A DNA stretch of 64,000 nt from the NCBI GenBank assembly GCA_964464635.1, contig CAYXGT010000001.1, forward strand, positions 20,024 to 84,023, given 5' to 3'. How positions within the stretch are numbered: position 1 is the first letter of the stretch; each line of letters opens with the position of its first letter. A program made the position numbers and the translations under genes. Shown here piece by piece: positions 28,416 to 37,334 of the stretch. The notes beneath the pieces were generated by a model that was not told the origin of the DNA, did not search any database, and saw only the letters and a program-made list of their open reading frames with translations. This DNA is from CAYLMG01 sp964464635 (GTDB lineage Bacteria; Planctomycetota; Phycisphaerae; Sedimentisphaerales; Anaerobacaceae).

Positions 28416-29940
28416 ATAAATCTTCAAGAATTCTAGCTAATTTTGAAAGACGAACAGACCAATATTCATTAAATCTTTTATAACTACCCTCCGGATTGAT
28501 TATGAACTGAAAAATATCCTTGAGAATTTCCCGGGAAGTTTTTAAAGATTCAGATGTTTTTCTCGAAAGTGTAGAATCATAATAGCTCATGCTTTTATCC
28601 ATGCTAATTATTTTAGCTAAACATGCACTAGCAATATCATTATTTTCCCGCGAAACATAACTAACTTCTGTCGTTATATCTTTCCTGAATTTTATTGCAT
28701 TAGACCAAGCTTCCTCAATTTCGGCTAACATCGAAATTGCAAGAAGACTACTAACACGAATTTGAAGTAAATCCTCTTGGTATGCATATTTCGCGAGATT
28801 TGATGTTAGTTCTTCTTTTGGGCAAGCTTTTAAAATCAGAAGGTTTGAGTATATGTATGAAACAGGCAATATATATGAAATATTATCCTTTCCAATTTCC
28901 TTAAGAGTTGCCATTCCAACAAGTTGGCCGTAATTATTGAAAACCGGGCTTCCACTATTACCAGGATTTATTGCAGCATCGGTCTGATAAAAAAAAGTGC
29001 CATCAATAATAGTATCGTTACTGATCATACCCGATGTAATAGAGCTGCTTATTGATATACTGGAAGTTGCAGGGTATCCGATCACTAAAACTCTATCGCC
29101 ACGTTCTATATCGATTGTTTCTGATATAGGTATTGGTTTGCTTGCAGGTTTCTTATCCAGTCTTAAGAGAGCCATGTCTTTTTCAGGGTCAAGCCATATG
29201 ATGTTGCCAATATAATGTGAATATTTTCCCGGAAAATAACATTTCAAATCACTCCAAAAATTTATCACATGCTTATTGGTTAAGACTAAATCGTTGCCGA
29301 TTAAAAAACCTGTCCCCGTACCAAAATCAGTTTCAATTTTGCATACAGAAGGATCATATTTTTTCACAAGCTCGCTTTCTGCGATAATTTCAGTCGCAGT
29401 TGATTTTTCGCTTTTTTGTTCCTGCCCTTCATCTGGAACAAGATGAATTCCTGTTTCGTTCTCAATTGATCTTTTATCCTTCAGTTCCACATTAGATACC
29501 TGACCCAAGATACCATCCTTTTGAGTGACTTTTTGAGTTTCTGCCTGAAGTTTCGCAGAAGATAAAATTTTTTCGCTTTGCATCTCATCTGTATTATTGT
29601 AAACACTTTCAAGTTTTGAACTATTTTTCTTCTCCGATATTGAATTCGTGGTTATTTTCTTTCCATTATTATCTGCGTAATGTTTTTTCATAACGAAAAC
29701 CGTGATCAGCATAGCAGCAACCCCTACAAGAGCAGAAATGCTTATAAACATCGCCCATCTAAAATGTGAAACCGATATATCGCATTCACTTGTAGGCTTG
29801 GTAGGTTTTTTGAAATACTCCGGACAATTTTCTTTGCTTATAAAAAACACGGTTTTACACACCGGACATGTAGCTCTATGTCCTACTGCTTGTTTAGGGG
29901 AATTCAATCGTTTGTGGCATTTTGGGCAAATTACTTCCAT
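28414..29940 (-). CDS. Membrane-anchored trypsin-like serine protease with zinc-ribbon
   Basis: 508 aa. A cytoplasmic N-terminal zinc ribbon (CPKC at 5-8, CPVC near 25) is followed by a transmembrane helix at about 69-90, a low-complexity linker, and a chymotrypsin-fold protease (about 195-390). The triad is His224 (TNKHVI), Asp255 (DMALLRL) and Ser329 (GNSGSPV). There is no PDZ domain, unlike DegP, and the remaining about 120 residues are helical and unassigned. It is visibly more A/T-rich than its neighbours and sits between 37-bp direct repeats, suggesting recent acquisition. Confidence 0.85.
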   Translation of the reverse strand: MEVICPKCHKRLNSPKQAVGHRATCPVCKTVFFISKENCPEYFKKPTKPTSECDISVSHFRWAMFISISALVGVAAMLITVFVMKKHYADNNGKKITTNSISEKKNSSKLESVYNNTDEMQSEKILSSAKLQAETQKVTQKDGILGQVSNVELKDKRSIENETGIHLVPDEGQEQKSEKSTATEIIAESELVKKYDPSVCKIETDFGTGTGFLIGNDLVLTNKHVINFWSDLKCYFPGKYSHYIGNIIWLDPEKDMALLRLDKKPASKPIPISETIDIERGDRVLVIGYPATSSISISSSITSGMISNDTIIDGTFFYQTDAAINPGNSGSPVFNNYGQLVGMATLKEIGKDNISYILPVSYIYSNLLILKACPKEELTSNLAKYAYQEDLLQIRVSSLLAISMLAEIEEAWSNAIKFRKDITTEVSYVSRENNDIASACLAKIISMDKSMSYYDSTLSRKTSESLKTSREILKDIFQFIINPEGSYKRFNEYWSVRLSKLARILEDL

Positions 29941-30052
29941 TACTACTCACTCCGCAAAAAAATAGGGCCGCAATTTTATACGAAAAAGCCAAAAATAACA
30001 TTGGTTCTAAAGAATAATCAAACACCCATATTATACTTTTCTAATATGATAT

Positions 30053-30089
30053 GTCAATTCTTTTTTATCCAGCGGAAACGAAAGACATT
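30053..30089. repeat. 37-bp direct repeat, copy B
   Basis: This copy is the genuine 3' end of the small minus-strand gene 30054-30251. With copy A it brackets 1.64 kb containing the protease gene. Confidence 0.9.
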
Positions 30090-30251
30090 TCTGATTTTTT
30101 CGGTGAAGCGGACGCCTATTTTCTGAGTGCTGGTTTCGAAGTCGATTTTTTTAACGTCTTTTAGTTCGGGCTTCGGTTTTCTGCCGAAGGCAGTGAGAAT
30201 TCTGCCGGCGATTGAGCCGAGAAACGTTTTTTTATTTAACTTCGGTGACAT
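30054..30251 (-). CDS. Small basic protein, unknown
   Basis: 65 aa, rich in Lys/Arg (MSPKLNKKTFLGSIAGRIL at the start, RFRWIKKN at the end), no membrane segment. GAGGTAAC, overlapping the stop of the upstream gene, gives a good ribosome site 9 nt before the ATG, so I regard it as real and coupled to 30261-30842. Function not recognised. Its last 11 codons are duplicated at 28379-28415. Confidence 0.6.
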   Translation of the reverse strand: MSPKLNKKTFLGSIAGRILTAFGRKPKPELKDVKKIDFETSTQKIGVRFTEKIRNVFRFRWIKKN

Positions 30252-30260
30252 TTTGACTCG

Positions 30261-30842
30261 TTACCTCTGAACAGCAACTTTCAGGTTGGCGAGCAACTCT
30301 TCTCCAGTTCTGCTCTGAAAGGACTGCCTGCCAAATAGCTGATGACGTTCGAGGATTTGCGGGTTGTCAACGTAGTATCTCTGGACGGCGCCGGTACCGC
30401 CTTCGGCAGAGCCGGAGGTTCTGTAATTATTATCGAGCAGCCAGCGGCTCATTTCGTCGTCATACTCGGCAGGGTAGATAAGAGCGGTGGCGAATTTGTC
30501 ATCCGAGTATTTTGCGAGGTGGACTTTTGCCCTGCAAACAGGTGCTGAGCCGACCGCGATTTTGACAAGGTTTTGATAGTCACCACGGGCGGTATCGAGA
30601 GCAGTCTCGTAGAAAAACATCCCGGCTTCGAGCTGAAAAGTTTCGCTGCGAACACCTTTTAGTTCGAGCCGGCCGTCAGGGTACGCGTTGTGGATTTTAT
30701 AGACTTTGCAGTCTTTGTATTTTTCACTGTCGAGTAATTCAGCTACTTCTTCCGCGGTAAAGCCGACGCCTGAATGCTCGCCGAAATCGACGACATACAG
30801 GCCGACATACCTATCAGGTTGTTTCAGTTCAGGTAAATTCAT
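30261..30842 (-). CDS. Conserved hypothetical protein
   Basis: 193 aa, soluble, function not recognised. The N-terminus YVGLYVVDFGEHSGVGFTAE suggests an alpha/beta start. The middle (GMFFYETALDTARGDYQNL) and DDEMSRWLLDNNYRTSG are plausible structured segments. It follows tyrS on the same strand by 31 bp and precedes the small basic gene by 9 bp, so the three are likely one transcript. Confidence 0.7.
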   Translation of the reverse strand: MNLPELKQPDRYVGLYVVDFGEHSGVGFTAEEVAELLDSEKYKDCKVYKIHNAYPDGRLELKGVRSETFQLEAGMFFYETALDTARGDYQNLVKIAVGSAPVCRAKVHLAKYSDDKFATALIYPAEYDDEMSRWLLDNNYRTSGSAEGGTGAVQRYYVDNPQILERHQLFGRQSFQSRTGEELLANLKVAVQR

Positions 30843-30873
30843 ACAAATATTATAACCAGAAATTTTACTGAGA

Positions 30874-32154
30874 TTAAGAGATTTTTATTTTTGCGAATTT
30901 TCGTTTTCCGACCTGGACAATCATACCATCTTTTGGAACGATTTGTTCATTTGGGTCGGTTTTCTTTTCCGAGTCAATACTGACAGCGGATTGAGCACAC
31001 AGGCGTTTTGCCTCGCCGCCGGTCTCAACAAGTCTGCAATTAACGAGCAATTCCTTCACTGAGACTGCCTCTGGTGCGATTTGTATCTCTGGAATTTTCG
31101 TCGGTAATTGCTTCTTCGAAAATACTTTATCAAATTCAGCAACAGCCATATCGGAGGGCAAGGCTCTCATATCAGAAGTAATTGATTTAGAATCTGAATT
31201 CTGTGGTTCTTTCCCGTCTGTAACGGCGTCTCCATTATCCCAGAACTGAGCTACAATCATTTTTGCGAGCAGTACTTTTGCTTCTTTGGGGTGGGTTTTT
31301 TGCGGGTCAGTCAATTCGGCTATTTTTTCGGTCGGTATGTCGGTGAGCAGGGTAAAGTAGTTCTCCATCAGGTCGTCCGAGATACTCATAACCTTTCCGA
31401 ACATATCGTTAGGCTCGTCGGTGACGCCGATATAGTTGCCTTTTGATTTGCTCATTTTTTCTTTGCCGTCGAGGCCGACAAGAATTGGTGTGGTGATGAC
31501 AATCTGGGGCGGCTGTCCATAAGCTTTCTGGATATCTCTGCCTACGAGATTGTTGAAGGTCTGGTCGGTACCGCCGAGCTCGACGTCGCTATTTATTACG
31601 ACTGAGTCATAACCCTGCATAAGCGGATACAAAAATTCATGGGTGTATACATCGATATCGTTTTTGAGGCGTTGTTTGAAACTATCTCTCTGAAGCATCT
31701 GAGCCACGGTTTTTTTTGCTGCCAGCTTTATCAGCTCCATTAAAGTAATTTTTGCCAGCCATTCGGAGTTGTATCTGACTTCGAGCTTATCGTCTGAGGT
31801 ATCGAGGATTTTACCGGCCTGCTCGAAATATGTTTTTGCATTCTTTTCTATATCTTCGGGGCTTAGCATCGGGCGGGTTGTATTCTGGCCTGTGGGGTCA
31901 CCGATTCGGGCGGTGTAGTCGCCGATGATAAGGACAGCCTTGTGGCCGAGGTCCTGGAACTGGCGCATCTTGCGCAAGACTACGGTGTGTCCGAGATGTA
32001 TGTCGGGGCTGGTGGGGTCGAGGCCGAGTTTCACTCGTAGCTGGCGATTCGATTGTTTGACATTAATCAATCTTTCGGCAAGCTCGGCTTCGGTGTAGAT
32101 TTCAATTGTGCCGCGCCTTAATAGTTTAACCTGTTCAGCAATTTCGCTTTTCAT
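30874..32154 (-). CDS. tyrS: Tyrosyl-tRNA synthetase
   Basis: 426 aa class I aminoacyl-tRNA synthetase that charges tRNA-Tyr. The HIGH-like motif is HLGHTVV near residue 52 (DPTSPDIHLGH), and the KMSKS motif is KEKMSKSKGNYIG. A C-terminal S4 RNA-binding domain follows (VKELLVNCRLVETGGEAKRL to the end). GGTDQTFNN is the tyrosine-pocket strand. A linker of about 45 residues between the anticodon helix region and S4 is somewhat Ser/Asp-rich. It starts the short minus-strand group tyrS, 30261 and 30054. Confidence 0.96.
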   Translation of the reverse strand: MKSEIAEQVKLLRRGTIEIYTEAELAERLINVKQSNRQLRVKLGLDPTSPDIHLGHTVVLRKMRQFQDLGHKAVLIIGDYTARIGDPTGQNTTRPMLSPEDIEKNAKTYFEQAGKILDTSDDKLEVRYNSEWLAKITLMELIKLAAKKTVAQMLQRDSFKQRLKNDIDVYTHEFLYPLMQGYDSVVINSDVELGGTDQTFNNLVGRDIQKAYGQPPQIVITTPILVGLDGKEKMSKSKGNYIGVTDEPNDMFGKVMSISDDLMENYFTLLTDIPTEKIAELTDPQKTHPKEAKVLLAKMIVAQFWDNGDAVTDGKEPQNSDSKSITSDMRALPSDMAVAEFDKVFSKKQLPTKIPEIQIAPEAVSVKELLVNCRLVETGGEAKRLCAQSAVSIDSEKKTDPNEQIVPKDGMIVQVGKRKFAKIKIS

Positions 32155-32228
32155 AACAATCTTTCATAAACCGAAAAACCAACAGGGGTAATTATACGAA
32201 ATAGCGCTGCGGTTTCAAGGATGAAAAC

Positions 32229-32786
32229 TTACCAGTCGCTGGTTGTGAGCCGGACGGTGCCTTTGGGGAAGTCTCTTAGTTTCAGGGGGTAAAACATTTT
32301 ATGCTTGTCCGGCGGGAAGTGGACGGTTTTGCCGTCCTCGATTTTGTAGAAGTCCTGGTTTTCTATCTCGCGCCAGCCGTTACGGGCATAGACCTTTAAG
32401 ATGGGGTCATAGGAGGTAAAGAGCAGGCCGAAATCAAAATCGTATTTTTCAGTTTCTGTCATCGCAGCCTGCAGAATGATGTCACTTACGCCTTTCTTTC
32501 GGTAAGCGGGGATTACGAAGACGTTTTGCGGGCCTGCGACGCGAAAGGGTTTGTTGTCGATTTTTATCTGCGTATCGACGACGGCTGCGTGCGCGATTAT
32601 GTCGCGGTTTCTTTCGATGAAGACAGTAAACAACGGTGTTATTCCGTGCCAGGGGCGCAGGCTCTCATAAATGTGTTTGTGCCAGGGAAAACAGATGCAA
32701 AGGCTCTTTCTGACTGCGGCATCGAGCTCATCGCCGATTTGCGCTTCTTTTATTATTTTCGGCTTGGGCAAATTCAATTCATACAT
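32229..32786 (-). CDS. GNAT-family N-acetyltransferase
   Basis: 185 aa. A GNAT fold with HAAVVDTQIKID (beta-strand pair), the VIPAYRKKGVSDIIL acetyl-CoA loop (R/Q-x-x-G-x-G/A variant) and FDFGLLFTSYDPILKVYARNGW as the family C-terminal strand-helix. Acceptor unknown; the pattern resembles AAC(2')/Eis-like acyltransferases. It starts 2 bp after the stop of the upstream membrane-protein gene, so coupling is likely. Confidence 0.75.
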   Translation of the reverse strand: MYELNLPKPKIIKEAQIGDELDAAVRKSLCICFPWHKHIYESLRPWHGITPLFTVFIERNRDIIAHAAVVDTQIKIDNKPFRVAGPQNVFVIPAYRKKGVSDIILQAAMTETEKYDFDFGLLFTSYDPILKVYARNGWREIENQDFYKIEDGKTVHFPPDKHKMFYPLKLRDFPKGTVRLTTSDW

Positions 32787-32788
32787 TT

Positions 32789-33298
32789 TTATGTGCCCGA
32801 CTTTTTACATTTGTTTAATTTGGCGGTTATGAAATTGAGCAGCAGCAGTATAATGGCTGCAAGCCAGAATGCAAGACAAAGGGTTTTGACGTCATCATAG
32901 GCGATAAGATGCAGCAGTGGTTTTGCCTTTGAAGGCCAGAATGGTTTCATATCCCAGTGGGTAAGTGAATCAATAAGAATGTGAAACCAGGCGCCGAGAA
33001 TTGACCAGGTCAGGATTTTCAGAAAGGTCGGCTGGTACGGCAGGCGCAAAAGGTTCATAATTTTTTTCAGCAGATTCCGCAGCGGATACAGGACAACAGC
33101 TAAAGCAATTGCGACGGCGGTTGCGCCCAGAAAAGTGTGACAGAATCGGTGGGGATGGTCGAGATGTCTTGTTAAGATAATCAGAGGCTCGATGTCGATA
33201 GCAACGTTAACAAGCAGAAAAGCTGGTATATCGACTCTTTTTTTGAATAGCAGGCCGATAAATCCTGCAGGACCAAAATGATAAGGCGTAAACGGCAT
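32789..33298 (-). CDS. YdjM/DUF457-like membrane metal-dependent hydrolase
   Basis: 169 aa integral membrane protein with about four helices. Conserved polar residues are placed as in the DUF457/LexA-regulated hydrolase group: MPFTPYHFGPAGF at the start, NVAIDIEPLIIL, RFCHTFLGATAV, and AWFHILIDSLTHWDMKPF with His/Asp in a helix. Those residues could bind metal. Activity is not established for the group. Directly upstream of the GNAT gene. Confidence 0.65.
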   Translation of the reverse strand: MPFTPYHFGPAGFIGLLFKKRVDIPAFLLVNVAIDIEPLIILTRHLDHPHRFCHTFLGATAVAIALAVVLYPLRNLLKKIMNLLRLPYQPTFLKILTWSILGAWFHILIDSLTHWDMKPFWPSKAKPLLHLIAYDDVKTLCLAFWLAAIILLLLNFITAKLNKCKKSGT

Positions 33299-33371
33299 AA
33301 GATTCCTCTTAATACAACAGTGATTAGGCGGCTTGCTTAACTTTCATTGACATTTTATATTTACACATTTG

Positions 33372-34346
33372 TTAAGCCTCCAAGAAGCTACCTTTTATCA
33401 GGTAGTTTTTTATGTAGTCGGAGATTGCGTCTTCGAGTGTTGTAGTTGGTTTTTTGTAGCCGGCTTTTTTGATTTTTGAGGTTTCGGCTTCGGTGTAGTA
33501 CTGGTACTGCTTTTGAAGTTCGGCGGGCATATCGATGTATTCGATGTTCGGCTGTTTGTCCATAGCGGCAAAGACAGCCTTCACTAAATCGTTCCAGGTT
33601 CGAGCCCTTCCGGTACCGATATTGAAAAGGCCGTTGACCCTGGGATTGTCAAAAAAGAACAGCGTCTGCTCGACAGCATCTTTTATATAAATGAAGTCAC
33701 GAACGTATTCTCCGTCGGCATATTCGGGATTGTGAGATTTGAACAGCCGGACGGAGCCGCTTTTTATTATCTGCTCGTAGGCCTTTATGACGAAGCTTCG
33801 CATATCGGCCTTGTGGTATTCATTGGGGCCGAAAACGTTGAAGTATTTCAGGCCTGCGAATTTTTTCAGCAGGCCTGAACGCTTCGCCCATAAATCAAAA
33901 AGCTGCTTCGAGTAACCGTACATATTCAAAGGCCGCAGGATTTCTATTTTTTCTTCGTCGTCAGAAAAACCGGCAGAGCCGTCACCATAGGTCGCTGCGC
34001 TGGATGCGTAAATGAATCGTACGCGCGAGTCGGCTGACCAGTGTGCCAGGAGCTTGCTGTATTCATAATTGTTTTTCATAAGGTATGAGGCGTTTGTCTC
34101 GGTAGTGTCGGTGCAGGCTCCCATATGGAAGATTGCCTCGACGGGCGGTGCGATTTTATTGTCCAGCAAAAGCTCGAGGAAATCATTTTTTTCGATGTAG
34201 TCTGCGAAGGAAAGATTGAGAAGATTTTTCCATTTTTCTTCCGAAGCCAATTCATCCACAACCAGAATATCATCGATGCCGCGAGCATTCAGTGCAGCGA
34301 TGACAGATGAGCCGATAAAACCCGCTCCGCCTGTAACGATTATCAT
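33372..34346 (-). CDS. hldD: ADP-L-glycero-D-manno-heptose 6-epimerase
   Basis: 324 aa extended SDR enzyme that interconverts ADP-D-glycero- and ADP-L-glycero-manno-heptose for the LPS inner core. The start at 34346 (MIIVTGGAGFIGS) has AAGGAAG upstream; the frame extends 16 codons further without support. Seen: GGAGFIG nucleotide loop, FHMGACTDTTETN, ASSAATYGDG, catalytic MYGYSKQLFD, and YFNVFGPNEYHK, all HldD-specific. It implies an LPS-bearing outer membrane, although the other heptose genes are outside the window. Confidence 0.95.
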   Translation of the reverse strand: MIIVTGGAGFIGSSVIAALNARGIDDILVVDELASEEKWKNLLNLSFADYIEKNDFLELLLDNKIAPPVEAIFHMGACTDTTETNASYLMKNNYEYSKLLAHWSADSRVRFIYASSAATYGDGSAGFSDDEEKIEILRPLNMYGYSKQLFDLWAKRSGLLKKFAGLKYFNVFGPNEYHKADMRSFVIKAYEQIIKSGSVRLFKSHNPEYADGEYVRDFIYIKDAVEQTLFFFDNPRVNGLFNIGTGRARTWNDLVKAVFAAMDKQPNIEYIDMPAELQKQYQYYTEAETSKIKKAGYKKPTTTLEDAISDYIKNYLIKGSFLEA

Positions 34347-34390
34347 AGACAGCTTCCTTAATATATACCACGAGCTCTGAACTCGTAAAG

Positions 34391-34414
34391 GCACGGCCAG
34401 GATGGCCGTGCTAC
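34391..34414. repeat. REP-like hairpin, CACGGCC family (single)
   Basis: CACGGCCAGGATGGCCGTG forms an 8-bp stem with a 3-nt loop and is followed by CTAC. It lies just upstream of hldD. Confidence 0.85.
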
Positions 34415-34795
34415 ATTAAGTTTAAATTCGGGAGAGGTTTATGTCAAATGTTAATAGTATGCGCACAAAAAAAACCGCTGATGATAAGCGGTTTTTACTC
34501 AACAAGGGACAAGAAAATTGAATATATCAGCAAAGGGCAATATAGCTTGCGATTGCTAAAAACAGAATCCGCTTTTTGCCGATAGTAAATGGAATCCAGA
34601 ATTTATAATAAAATTTTTTCATCACCACCACACCGAAAACCATCAGGCTCTTAACAGGTTCATTATAGCAAAAACGGTATGGACAAGTCAAGAAAATAGG
34701 GATTTTTTGTGTACTAAGCTGCTATATAACAAGAGGTTATGCAAAAAAGAAAATCCCGGTTTAATCCGGGGTTGATATTCCAAAATATACAGGTT
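34415..34795. other. Non-coding gap with two terminators
   Basis: No gene is supported. AAAAACCGCT (34470-34479) pairs with AGCGGTTTTT (34487-34496), a bidirectional terminator. A minus-strand terminator for the redox operon lies at 34741-34771. Between them the sequence is A/T-rich with no clear frame. Confidence 0.65.
34741..34771 (-). terminator. Terminator of the redox operon
   Basis: On the minus strand CCCGG-ATTAAA-CCGGG is followed by ATTTTCTTTTTTG. It begins about 25 nt after the stop of the last aldo/keto reductase gene. Confidence 0.7.
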
Positions 34796-36016
34796 TTAAG
34801 CCAACTTTTGTACAGCCTGTCTCATTATTTGTGCAATCGGCAGGTGATTGGGACAGAGTTTGTGAGCCATTGAATAATCAGCGGAGAGCAGTTTTGCCTT
34901 CGCGGCTGACGGCAGCAGAGCGAAATTTTCTTTTGCGAGGATTGTCTCGCCGTAGCTGTTGTGGTACATCATATATCGCATAACCTCTGCGATGTACGGC
35001 ATATCGGGACAGGCAGAAGAACAAATCCGGGCACAGCCTGCACAGTAGTCACTTTTTGTACTGCTGGCATAGTCACTAAGGGCCTGCCGGTCTGCTTTTG
35101 TGAGCTGCTGTTTGACGATGACAGCATTTATGTTTTCCTGCAATTCGGGAACAGACTTCATACCGATGCAGGCGGATGCGATTCGACCGTCCTGCAGGAT
35201 TGATTTGATTCTTGCCTGCAGCTCGGTGTATCCTTTGTCCATAAAGTGTTTATAAACTTTCTTATCTTCTTCGGTGAATTCCTCGCCGGGTCTGACCCTC
35301 AGGCCGAGAGTTTTCATAGCAACCAGACCGACGCCGGCCTTTTGACAGGCGTCAATCGCTTTTTTCATATCATCATCGAGCATCAGGCGGAAGTTATAAC
35401 TCGTCATTATCGCATCAATCCAGCCGAGCTTTACAGCGGCCGTCATACATTGGGGCATATTGCTGTGTGTGCTGAAGCCGAAGAATTTTATTTTCTTCTG
35501 CTTTTTTGCTTTTTCGGCCCACTGTTTCAAATCTTCTGTAAGCATCGCCGGGTCTGACAGGCCGTGAAACTGATAAAAATCGATGTAATCGGTCTTCATA
35601 TTTTCCAGAGAAGCATTCAGGCGACTTTCAATATCGGCGACGGTTCTTGCGCGCGAAGCCTTCGTTACAATGAACAGCTTCTTTCGCAGATTCGAGTCGC
35701 TTTCGATGAGTTTACCGATTGTAGCCTCGCTGTTTCCGCCCATATAGTTACTCGCGGTATCGAAGTAAGTGACATCGTTTCGAATTGCAGCTTGCAAGAT
35801 AACGAGACTATCGAGTCTGTTGCCGCCAATTGACAAACAAGGCACTTTAACGCCTGTTTTGCCGAGCTTTCTGAGGGGTATTTTGGATTTTTTCCCGGCT
35901 GGCGCGTTGGGGTCAGTTGTATTCGGGTCGCCAGCAAGGATTTTTGAGAGCTGAGTGAAAAAAGGCAATGCCCCCGCGGCGCCGACGGACTTGAGGAATT
36001 TTCTTCTATCGAGCAT
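34796..36016 (-). CDS. Tat-exported aldo/keto reductase with C-terminal 4Fe-4S motif
   Basis: 406 aa. The Tat signal RRKFLKSVGAAGALPFF is at 4-20. An AKR barrel follows, with the catalytic Tyr in FDTASNYMGGN, Lys in FIVTKAS and the His-type residue in YQFHG. A C-terminal extension holds C-x2-C-x3-C-x3-CP (CAGCARICSSACP), enough for one 4Fe-4S cluster. NADPH is scarce outside the cytoplasm, so electrons may come through the Fe-S site rather than NAD(P)H (inference). It is last in a five-gene minus-strand operon and paralogous to the preceding gene, from which it is separated by 53 bp. Confidence 0.88.
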   Translation of the reverse strand: MLDRRKFLKSVGAAGALPFFTQLSKILAGDPNTTDPNAPAGKKSKIPLRKLGKTGVKVPCLSIGGNRLDSLVILQAAIRNDVTYFDTASNYMGGNSEATIGKLIESDSNLRKKLFIVTKASRARTVADIESRLNASLENMKTDYIDFYQFHGLSDPAMLTEDLKQWAEKAKKQKKIKFFGFSTHSNMPQCMTAAVKLGWIDAIMTSYNFRLMLDDDMKKAIDACQKAGVGLVAMKTLGLRVRPGEEFTEEDKKVYKHFMDKGYTELQARIKSILQDGRIASACIGMKSVPELQENINAVIVKQQLTKADRQALSDYASSTKSDYCAGCARICSSACPDMPYIAEVMRYMMYHNSYGETILAKENFALLPSAAKAKLLSADYSMAHKLCPNHLPIAQIMRQAVQKLA

Positions 36017-36069
36017 TTTATTTTGTGCCCCATTCTCTAAAACTATATTTGTTTACCGCCGTGAATATA

Positions 36070-37317
36070 TCAGGCTAATTTTTTTGCAGCCTCTCTCATA
36101 AGACTTCTTATGGGCAGCCTGTTCGGACATTTTGCTTCTGCAAGTGAGTAGTCCACGTTAAGCAATCCTGCCTTTGTCGCAGAGGGCAATTGAGCGAAAA
36201 GGTCTCTTGCCATTTTGCGGTCGCCGTAGCTGTTATAGTACATAAGGTATCGCATAATATCGGCTACGTATGGCATATCGGGTGCCGCACTTTCACATAT
36301 TTGCGAGCAGCCGGCGCAATAGCCGTCACAGTTTTTCTTTGCATATTCAGCGAAGAAAGCAACGTCTTTTTCATCAAGCGGGGTTTTGTCGAGGACGGCA
36401 TCGACGCCGAGGACAAGATGCTCTATGCTGCCTCTGCCGACACCGACACAAGCAGTGCAGAAGCGTTTGTCCTGCAGGACAACCTTTACCTTTGCCTGAC
36501 CTTCGGTGAAGCCTTTTTTGGTGAAGTAATCGATTAGCTCTTGTTCCTTATCGGTCCGCTGTCTGGTTCTCTGGGCCTGTGTTTTCATAGCAATAAGAGC
36601 GATACCTTTTTCGTGACAGGCCTGTACGGCCTCCTGCATTTTAGTATCCTGCATCACGTTGTAGTTGTAGCTTGTCATAACAGCGTCAATCCAGCCGGTT
36701 TGCGCAGCGGCTAAAAGGTGGTCAGCCATATTTGAATGGGTGGTGAAACCTATATATTTTATGAGTTTTCGTTTTTTTGCATCTTCGGCCCATTTTCGCA
36801 GGTCATCATTAAGCTGGCTGGCATTGCGGAGTCCGTGTAAGTAGTAAAGGTCGATATAGTCCGTGTTCATTCTTTTGAAGGACTCGCGAAGACAAGCTTC
36901 AAGCTCTCCTGGTGTGCCCCCGCTCTTGGAGGTAAGAAACATTTTTTTACGCAGCTCGGGCTGTTTTTCGAGAATTTTTCCGATACCAATTTCGGCGTTT
37001 CCGTTTGCGTAGCTGTAGGCACAGTCCCAGTAGTGTACGCCAAGCTGGAGTGCTTTTCTGAGGACGGCCTGCTGCTCGAGTGCATTGAACATTACACCGA
37101 GTGAAAAGGCCGGGATTTTATAATCGTATTTACCGAACTTTCGCAGGGGTATCTTGGGGGTTTTTGGTTCGGCCGTGTTAGGGTCGGCTACGTTTGCATC
37201 GTTTGCATCGTTTGCATCAGCTAACAGGCCCTTTGAAAGGAAGGCAGAACCTGCACCGGCTGCGGCTACTGTTTTCAGGAAGTTTCTCCTGTTTATGGTA
37301 TTTTTTTCGTTCGACAT
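36070..37317 (-). CDS. Tat-exported aldo/keto reductase, paralogue with incomplete Fe-S motif
   Basis: 415 aa. The Tat signal NRRNFLKTVAAAGAGSAF is at 9-26, followed by a short NDA tandem repeat (9-bp units at about 37195-37220). AKR residues: Tyr in WDCAYSYANGN, Lys in FLTSKSG. The C-terminal motif reads CAGCSQICESAAP: the fourth cysteine of the paralogue is replaced by Ala. It may bind a 3Fe-4S cluster, a site-differentiated 4Fe-4S cluster, or none. Eighteen bp separate it from the polyferredoxin gene. Confidence 0.86.
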   Translation of the reverse strand: MSNEKNTINRRNFLKTVAAAGAGSAFLSKGLLADANDANDANVADPNTAEPKTPKIPLRKFGKYDYKIPAFSLGVMFNALEQQAVLRKALQLGVHYWDCAYSYANGNAEIGIGKILEKQPELRKKMFLTSKSGGTPGELEACLRESFKRMNTDYIDLYYLHGLRNASQLNDDLRKWAEDAKKRKLIKYIGFTTHSNMADHLLAAAQTGWIDAVMTSYNYNVMQDTKMQEAVQACHEKGIALIAMKTQAQRTRQRTDKEQELIDYFTKKGFTEGQAKVKVVLQDKRFCTACVGVGRGSIEHLVLGVDAVLDKTPLDEKDVAFFAEYAKKNCDGYCAGCSQICESAAPDMPYVADIMRYLMYYNSYGDRKMARDLFAQLPSATKAGLLNVDYSLAEAKCPNRLPIRSLMREAAKKLA

Positions 37318-37334
37318 TTTTCTATTCTCCTAAA

